Shown here: piece after piece, positions 56,784 to 64,000 of the stretch | Position numbering within the stretch: position 1 is the first letter of the stretch | Layout: every line of letters begins with the position of its first letter | Assembly (NCBI GenBank): GCA_964017155.1 | Contig: OZ024866.1 | Location: 27,201,105 to 27,265,104, forward strand | Reading direction: 5' to 3' | DNA: 64,000 nucleotides | From: Oasisia sp. SBJ-2009 | Taxonomy: Eukaryota; Annelida; Polychaeta; Sabellida; Siboglinidae | The notes under the pieces: generated by a model | What the model was told of the DNA's origin: nothing | Databases searched by the model: none | The model's input: the letters and a program-made list of their open reading frames with translations, nothing else | Made by a program: the position numbers and the translations under genes

Positions 56784-56787
<4 letters not shown>

Positions 56788-57049
56788 GCATACATATATG
56801 TATATATACATTGGTCAAACATTCCCCTTTTAATACCGGATCGACGCCACTGCTTAAATGTAACAAATAATAATGTTTTTTCCGTTGGCAGCGACATAAC
56901 GAATTCACGTCACAAAATGAAAATCTTCTTGGAGTTAAAAGATGGATATTGGTCGGCCCATATATTATGTATATATATATACATACATACATACCAAATG
57001 TGCCTCATACAAATTTTCTGTGAATAAGATCAATTAATCTGTTAAGTTG

Positions 57050-57215
<166 letters not shown>

Positions 57216-57368
57216 GACCTCGATCATAATATAACCTGTAGTGCCCTCTTCATAGTTGCATACTTAACCGACATAACAAGTATGAAAACATGAAAGCCGA
57301 ACCAAACAATTGCACGAATACAATATGAACAAGTGCTTTAATAGATCAGCTAAAACAACAACGCTAAC

Positions 57369-57482
57369 CTGTTTCACAGTTCGAATCAATGTACCCCGTG
57401 GCGCACTGGCAGCTGTACTTGTTAATGTCGTCAATGCAAGTGCCTCCATTTTCACATGGGTTACTTCTGCACTCGTTCGCGT
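57369..57482 (-). CDS. EGF exon 8 (type I)
   Basis: 114 nt, phase 1-1. [20 protein letters not shown] then [18 protein letters not shown]. Belongs to the Q/S subgroup ([10 protein letters not shown]) rather than the P/R subgroup (SDEVNMYRC). Confidence 0.92.
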
Positions 57483-57955
57483 CTGAAAAAAAATACTTTA
57501 ATCGATTAAACATTGTCGTTCTAACGTGAAACTGGTTACGTCCCTGCTTGTATTGCACCTGCAAAACCACATACTACTGCCGAAAAATCAAGACAAACTG
57601 TCTGCCAGATATTTAGTATCAACTAAATCAACAATAATTCCAGTCAGCTATTGCTTTGTTGATGCATGATGCCTTCGGTGAAAATATAATTGCCTGAGTT
57701 GTTTTTTATAATAATACAAAAAATAATATTATGACAAGTTATGGGAATTACACGATATTGCTTGTTCATATATGAACGAATCACTGAAAAAAACACTGAA
57801 ACAAACAACAAGCTGATAAGGGCATTTTGTTAATTATATATCTCTATATCTTTGCAATATATATCATACATTGATATACGTGAATAATTGATATTCACCT
57901 AAAATAATTCACTTCACTTCTATTGCAGTAGAAAGGAACGCTGTCGTGAACATTA

Positions 57956-57958
<3 letters not shown>

Positions 57959-58012
<54 letters not shown>
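57959..58012. repeat. (TA)n microsatellite, unit Q
   Basis: Short counterpart of 55369-55438. Confidence 0.97.
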
Positions 58013-58091
58013 GTATATAAAATATATATCCAATAACAAAGGATATGATGCATTAATCCACCGCAATTAAATCAACAATAAGATTACTTAC

Positions 58092-58217
58092 TCATCTCAC
58101 ACCGACTCCCTGAGTATCCGTCTGTGCAACTGCATGTGGATGAGCCTCCACTTTCCCTCGTACACGAGCCTCCGTTCTCACAAAGTGGGGTGCACGTCGC
58201 CGTCTCGCTGGCGGTGT
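58092..58217 (-). CDS. EGF exon 7 (type II)
   Basis: 126 nt, phase 1-1. DTASETATCTPLCENGGSCT then RESGGSSTCSCTDGYSGSRC, ending CEM. Almost identical to exon 4, including its flanking introns. Confidence 0.92.
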   Translation of the reverse strand, partial: TPPARRRRAPHFVRTEARVRGKVEAHPHAVAQTDTQGVGVR

Positions 58218-59133
58218 CTGCATAGATTAAGAATAAAAGGTTTGATTGAGACGTTAGACTAAGACGTCAGATTAGGACGCCAGATTAAGAGATAAGTTTA
58301 ATATGTCGGAAACTGTTACCATGTTCATATTGGTGTGTCTGTATAATTTTTCATATTTTAGTGTACATTTTTAAATTAACTAATTAATGGTTTTGGGGAT
58401 GGCAATCCGTATTTTTGACCTACGATTGTGTAAGAATCCGTATCAATCGGTATCATTAATAAGATCTTCCAGTTAACTGGCCTAAGCTATCTACGCCTTT
58501 TCAAAATGATTTAGCACGTTTTGTTTTCGATTATTGGGGCCAGTTTACTGCAAGATTACCGATCACTTCAGCACGTTTAAATTAAACTGCGTACTGCAAT
58601 TCATTGCACTCTGCGTCGAACTCCATTTCCGGGACTGCTATTTACAATCGTCATGCGCCTGTCATGCACCCCGTTCCCACCCGTTGTGCCACCTGCCGCA
58701 GTTTTTATAACTAAAATTTACCAGTACGCCATCTATTACGCGCTACAATAAACTAATTGGTAGTTTAGTTCGTTCGTTTCGAATCGATTTACTTAGTCAC
58801 TAACAATAAACAATTATTCCATTATGCAGTATGGTTTTGTGACGCATACAAGGCATAATGTGGTTAATAATCTTTTCTCCATGAGTACGGCCGTATCACT
58901 TAAAAAACCGCCAAAATCCGTATCGGATACGGGTAATCCGTATCATGTGGCATGTCTGCCCTTCTTGAAATATATGTTGCTAACATAAGTATTATCGATA
59001 GCATAACAAAGGCTTTTTAGTTTAGAATTAGCACCAGACCAACAATTAATTATGTACTATTTCCTTAAAAAGTAGTTATGTGTATTTCAGGTCATAAATG
59101 TTTTAATAGATAAGCTAAAACAACAACGCTAAC

Positions 59134-59247
59134 CTGTTTCACAGTTCGAATCCGTGTACCCTGCAGCGCACCGGCACCTGTACATGTTTACTTCGTCACT
59201 GCAAATGCCTCCATTTTCACATGGGTTACTGATGCACTCGTTCACCT
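59134..59247 (-). CDS. EGF exon 6 (type I)
   Basis: 114 nt, phase 1-1. [20 protein letters not shown] then NMYRCRCAAGYTDSNCET. Twin of exon 11 with Leu-Arg and Thr-Ala changes. Confidence 0.92.
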
Positions 59248-59463
59248 CTGAAAAAAAAAATCATCGATTAAACATTGTCGTTCTAACGTGAAACTGGTTA
59301 CGCCGCTTCTTGTATTGCACCTGCAAAACCACCTACTATTGCCGAAAAAATCAAGACGAACTATCTGCCGGATATTCAGTATCAACTAAATCAACAATAA
59401 TTCCAGTCAGCTATTGCTTTGTTGATGCATGGATGTAAAGGTATACGTACTATGATTACTTAC

Positions 59464-59574
59464 CAAATTCACACCGACTCCCTGAGTAACCATCTATGCA
59501 ACTGCATGTGTATGAACTTGTAGCAGGATCCCATGTACACGAGCCTCCGTTCTTGCAACGTTGTGTACACATGC
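59464..59574 (-). CDS. EGF exon 5 (type III)
   Basis: 111 nt, phase 1-1. MCTQRCKNGGSCTWDPATSS then YTCSCIDGYSGSRCEF. Protein identical to exon 10, showing a recent duplication. Confidence 0.9.
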
Positions 59575-60434
59575 CTGTAACGCGAAAACGACGTTTAACA
59601 AGTTACACTCACGCACTCCATCCATCAAATAATGATTTAATTTTGATACACCCAAAGTTCATGCTGCAATGTCGGGACTTCCGAAAACAATAATAAAACA
59701 GTTTATTACTAAATCCTGCATATTTATTTCGTTCACCGATACCATTTATTCCGTATTCATCACTGGGAATTTTGCAATGGGCACATGTTTATGCAATGCA
59801 TATACGTGACACCGTATAATACCGTACAAAATACGTTCTTTTGTCACACAGATCGGCGGGTGACAAAACAAGACGCTCAAGTAATATTGTCCACATACAG
59901 TGGTACCAGGTAACGAACTAAAGTGGTTTCGTGACTCTTTTTGAGTAGCTTTTGTTTGTATACACCATGAAGTATAATTTCCAGTAACTACTTTCTCACG
60001 TAACGAACGTGGCGCTCCGCGTGTCTCTCATTTCATCAAACACATTTAACCACAGAAAGGATTAAGTAGCAAGACCAAAGACGATGAATTTATTTATTCC
60101 CTGATTCAAAAAATATCCAACACGAGTAACTTGCTGATATAGGTGTGCTGGTCTTCGGTGAAAATATAATTGCCTGAGTTGTTTTTTATAATAATACAAA
60201 AAATAGTATTATGACAAGTTATGGGAATTACACGATATTGCTTGTTCATATATGAATGATTCACTGAAAAAACACTAAAACAAACAACAAGCTGATAAGT
60301 GCATTTTGTTAATTATATATCTCTATATCTTTGCAATATATATCATACATTGATATACGTGAATAATTGATATTCACCTAAAAAAATTCACTTCACTTCT
60401 ATTGCAGTAGAAAGGCACGCTCTTGTGGACATTA

Positions 60435-60547
<113 letters not shown>

Positions 60548-60626
60548 GTATATAAAATATATATCCAATAACAAAGGATATGATGCATTAATCCACCGCA
60601 ATTAAATCAACAATAAGATTACTTAC

Positions 60627-60752
60627 TCATCTCACACCGACTCCCTGAGTATCCGTCTGTGCAACTGCATGTGGATGAGCCTCCACTTTCCCTCGTACAC
60701 GAGCCTCCGTTCTCACAAAGTGGGGTGCACGTCGCCGTCTCGCTGGCGGTGT
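60627..60752 (-). CDS. EGF exon 4 (type II)
   Basis: 126 nt, phase 1-1. DTASETATCTPLCENGGSCT then RESGGSSTCSCTDGYSGSRC. Same residues as exon 7, so the R type II exon resembles Q more than P. This points to a dimer boundary or gene conversion between II exon and MITE. Confidence 0.92.
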   Translation of the reverse strand, partial: TPPARRRRAPHFVRTEARVRGKVEAHPHAVAQTDTQGVGVR

Positions 60753-61586
60753 CTGCATAGATTAAGAATAAAAGGTTTGATTGAGACGTTAGACTAAGAC
60801 GTCAGATTAGGACGCCAGATTAAGAGATAAGTTTAATATGTCGGAAACTGTTACCATGTTCATATTGGTGTGTCTGTATAATTTTTCATATTTTAGTGTA
60901 CATTTTTAAATTAACTAATTAATGGTTTTGGGGATGGCAATCCGTATTTTTGACCTACGATTGTGTAAGAATCCGCATCAATCGGTATCATTAATAAGAT
61001 CTTCCAGTTAATTGGCCTAAGCTATCTACGCCTTTTCAAAATGATTTAGCACGTTTTGTTTTCGATTATTGGGGCCAGTTTACTGCAAGATTACCGATCA
61101 CTTCAGCACGTTTAAATTAAACTGCGTACTGCAATTCATTGCACTCTGCGTCGAACTCCATTTCCGGGACTGCTATTTACAATCGTCATGCGCCTGTCAT
61201 GCACCCCGTTCCCACCCGTTGTGCCACCTGCCGCAGTTTTTATAACTAAAATTTACCAGTACGCCATCTATTACGCGCTACAATAAACTAATTGGTAGTT
61301 TAGTTCGTTCGTTTCGAATCGATTTACTTAGTCACTAACAATAAACAATTATTCCATTATGCAGTATGGTTTTGTGACGCATACAAGGCATAATGTGGTT
61401 AATAATATTTTCTCCATGAATTTAGTTAAAATCCGTATCAAAACGAAGTACGGCCGTATCAGTTAAAAAACCGCCAACATCCGTATTGGATACGGGTAAT
61501 CCGTAGGCTTTTAGTTTAGAATTAGCACCAGACCAACAATTAATTATGTATTATTTTCGTAAATAGCAGTTATGTGTATTTCAGGT

Positions 61587-61588
<2 letters not shown>

Positions 61589-61650
<62 letters not shown>

Positions 61651-61679
61651 CAAATATAATATATATATATATATGTATA

Positions 61680-61771
<92 letters not shown>

Positions 61772-61788
61772 GCATACATATATGTATA
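61589..61788. repeat. (TA)n tracts, unit S
   Basis: Counterpart of 56617-56783. Confidence 0.96.
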
Positions 61789-62030
61789 TATACATTGGAC
61801 AACCATCCCCCTTTTAATACCGGATCGACGCCCCTGCTTCAATGTAACAAATAATAATGTTTTTTTCCGATGGCAGCGACATAACGAATTGACGTCACAA
61901 AATGAAAATATTCTTGGAGTTAAAAGATGGATACTGGTCGGCCCATATGTTATGTATATATACATACATACATACCAAATGTGCCTCATACAAATGTTAT
62001 GTGAATAAGATCAATTAATGTGTTAAGTTG

Positions 62031-62130
<100 letters not shown>

Positions 62131-62281
62131 CCTCGATCATAATAGACCATGTAGTGCCCTCTTCATAGTTGCATACATAACCGATATAACAAGTATGAAA
62201 ACATGAAAACCGAACCAAACAATTGCACGAATACAATATGAATAAATGTTTTAAAAGATCAGCTAAAACAACAACGCTAAC

Positions 62282-62395
62282 CTGTTTCACAGTTCGAGTC
62301 AATGTACCCCGTAGCGCACTGGCAGCTGTACTTGTTTATGTCGTCAATGCAAGTGCCTCCATTTTCACATGGGTTACTGCTGCACTCATTCACGT
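62282..62395 (-). CDS. EGF exon 3 (type I)
   Basis: 114 nt, phase 1-1 (acceptor TTTAG rather than CAG). [20 protein letters not shown] then [18 protein letters not shown]. Confidence 0.92.
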
Positions 62396-62612
62396 CTAAA
62401 CAAAATACTTTAATCGATTAAACATTGTCGTTGTAACGTGACACTGCTTACGCCGCTGCTTGTATTGCACCTGCAAAACCACCTACTACTGCCGAAAAAT
62501 CAAGACGAACTGTCTGCCAGATATTCAGTATCAACTAAATCAACAATAATTCCAGTCAGCTATTGCTTTGTTGATGCATGGATATAAACGTATACGTATT
62601 ATGATTACCTAC

Positions 62613-62697
62613 CAATCTCACACCGACTCCCTGAGAAACCATCTGTGCAACTGCATACGTATGAAGCAGTATCCCATGTACACGAGCGTCCGTTCTC
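62613..62697 (-). pseudogene. Half of a type III EGF exon, without acceptor
   Basis: Keeps ENGRSCTWDTASYVCSCTDG and FSGSRCEI with its donor (ATTG|GTAGGT). It has lost its acceptor and first cysteines. The deletion runs to within nine bases of the donor of the type II exon at 62706. Readthrough from exon 2 would hit TAA at once (GAG ATG AGT AAG TAA), so the half exon is most likely skipped. Confidence 0.8.
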
Positions 62698-62705
62698 TTA
62701 CTTAC

Positions 62706-62831
62706 TCATCTCACACCGACTCCCTGAGTATCCGTCTGTGCAACTGCATGTGGATGAGCCTCCACCTTCCCTCGTACACGAGCCTCCGTTCTCACAAGGT
62801 GGCGTGCACGTCGCCATCTCGCTGGCGGTGT
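62706..62831 (-). CDS. EGF exon 2 (type II)
   Basis: 126 nt, phase 1-1. DTASEMATCTPPCENGGSCT then REGGGSSTCSCTDGYSGSRC. The acceptor TACGCAG and donor GATGA|GTAAGT remain intact despite the adjacent deletion. Thr-to-Met (SEMAT) distinguishes it from the other type II copies. Confidence 0.88.
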   Translation of the reverse strand, partial: TPPARWRRARHLVRTEARVRGKVEAHPHAVAQTDTQGVGVR

Positions 62832-63061
62832 CTGCGTAGATTAAGAATAAAAGGTTTGATTGAGACGTTACACTAAAACGTCAGATTAGGACGCCAGATT
62901 AAGAGGTAAGTTTAATATGTCGGAAACTGTTACCATGTTCATATTGGTGTGTCTGTATAATTTTTCATATTTTAGTGTACATTTGTTGAATTAATTAATT
63001 AATGGTTATGCTGTAAGTGTATTATCTTCAATCAACATGTTGATTACTGTTATGTTGTAAC

Positions 63062-63240
63062 AGACATGCCACATTTTTGGGATGGCAATCCGTATTTTTG
63101 ACCTACGATTGTGTAAGAATCCGTATCAATCGGTATCATTAATAAGATCTTTCAGTTAACTGGCCTAAGCTATTTAGGCCTTTTCAAAATGATTTTGCAC
63201 GTTTTGTTTTCGATTATTGGGGCCAGTTTACTGCAAGATT
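63062..63240. mobile_element. MITE-like fragment in EGF unit T
   Basis: Left end CAGACATGCCACAT intact. Cut at GTTTACTGCAAGATTAC, then jumps to the pre-exon sequence ATTAGTATGAAAACATG. Confidence 0.75.
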
Positions 63241-63311
63241 ACATTAGTATGAAAACATGAATACAATATGAATAAATGTTTTAATAGATCAGCTAAAACA
63301 ACAACGCTAAC

Positions 63312-63425
63312 CTGTTTCACAGTTCGAATCCGTGTACCCCGTAGCACACTGGCAGCTGTACTTCTTTATGTCGTCAATGCAAGTGCCTCCATTTTCACAT
63401 GGGTTACTGCTGCACTCGTTCATGT
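63312..63425 (-). CDS. EGF exon 1 of the window (type I)
   Basis: 114 nt, phase 1-1. [20 protein letters not shown] then [18 protein letters not shown]. Its upstream intron is shared with that of exon 12 (51537-51741). The gene's signal peptide and first exons must lie beyond 64000. Confidence 0.9.
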
Positions 63426-63936
63426 CTGAAAACAAATACTTTAATCGATTAAACATTGTCGTTCTAACGTGAAACTGGTTACGCCGCTGCTTGTATTGCA
63501 ACTGCAAAACCACCTTCTACTGTTGAAAAAGCAAGACGAACTGTCTGCCAGATATTTTGTATCTGGAACATGATACTCTCGCAATGGAGGACACATAGAA
63601 ACCGAAGTATATTATAAATCAATGGTATAATAACACGCTCGCAGATCGCAGATAAACTCCGGCTGATATTATTTGCAAATGATGTTTTATCAATTATTGT
63701 GAACTTAGCAATCCAATACAATCTACTGTTGGCCTGGAAATAACAGAAGTACCATCAACATAATAAATTATATTGCTTTTCCTTTGTCGTCGACTTAACA
63801 AAATTGACGTTTTAATATGGCAACGCGAAATGAATATATTGTTGGTGTCAGAATGCGAATATTGGTCGGCATTTATATGTACATGTGTATGTAAGTATGT
63901 ATATATATATACATACATACATACATATATGTAAAT

Positions 63937-63944
63937 GTACGTAC

Positions 63945-64000
<56 letters not shown>
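63937..64000. repeat. (TA)n microsatellite at the window edge
   Basis: Runs to the end of the window. The end is probably a repeat-limited contig or window boundary. Confidence 0.95.

Overview
This is a eukaryotic window that is AT-rich, intron-bearing and extremely repeat-dense. I see no bacterial operons, CRISPR array or rRNA. The contents (a multi-exon EGF/NIDO/AMOP gene, CR1/L2-like and RTE-like LINEs, THAP transposases, (TA)n/(CA)n microsatellites, molluscan-type repeats) suggest an invertebrate metazoan, most likely a lophotrochozoan such as a bivalve. The taxon is inference; nothing in the window proves it.

Left part (1-15.0 kb): a tandem segmental duplication. Copy A (1 to about 6.74 kb) and copy B (7.99 to about 14.52 kb) are close paralogues. 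A third, short copy (14.52-15.04 kb) has the same flanks but lacks the central insert. That insert (1827-5717 in A, 9219-13494 in B) is a DNA transposon with about 45-bp terminal inverted repeats (TIRs), a 9-bp GATTATATC target-site duplication (TSD) and a THAP-like first exon, best read as a P-superfamily relic. It carries a 5'-truncated CR1/L2-like LINE. Each copy ends with a minus-strand cysteine-rich exon beside a (TA)n tract.

Middle (15-43 kb): no convincing host gene. It is a nested stack of mobile DNA. Three different TIR families (18.96-21.53 and 24.50-29.06 kb; 38.91-42.72 kb; and 44.96-46.84 kb inside the host gene) carry decayed versions of one protein type: a FEN1/XPG-like acidic core and a C-terminal tesmin/TSO1-like CXC motif. 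Three complete copies are each flanked by a 3-bp direct repeat (ACA, CCC, TTT), and all have TIRs rich in AAGATGGCNGCC-like motifs. The ACA copy interrupts an RTE-like LINE, which is interrupted again by a short repeat and by a TIR element holding a HARBI1-like fragment. A THAP + DDE (ISL2EU/Harbinger-type) transposase relic lies at 34.6-36.0 kb. A 740-bp (CTGGAA)n/(CTAGAA)n array lies at 22.26-23.0 kb.

Right part (43.3-64 kb): a host-type gene on the minus strand, read from 64 kb leftward and open at its 5' side. Twelve phase-1 EGF exons come first, then a linker exon, a NIDO domain in four exons, and an AMOP domain. This order resembles MUC4/mesh-type 'mucin-like' surface proteins. The EGF exons sit in a tandem array of about 2.5-kb units arranged as 5-kb dimers, so EGF number has grown and shrunk by whole-cassette duplication and deletion. 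Because all EGF exons are phase 1 at both ends, these changes keep the frame.
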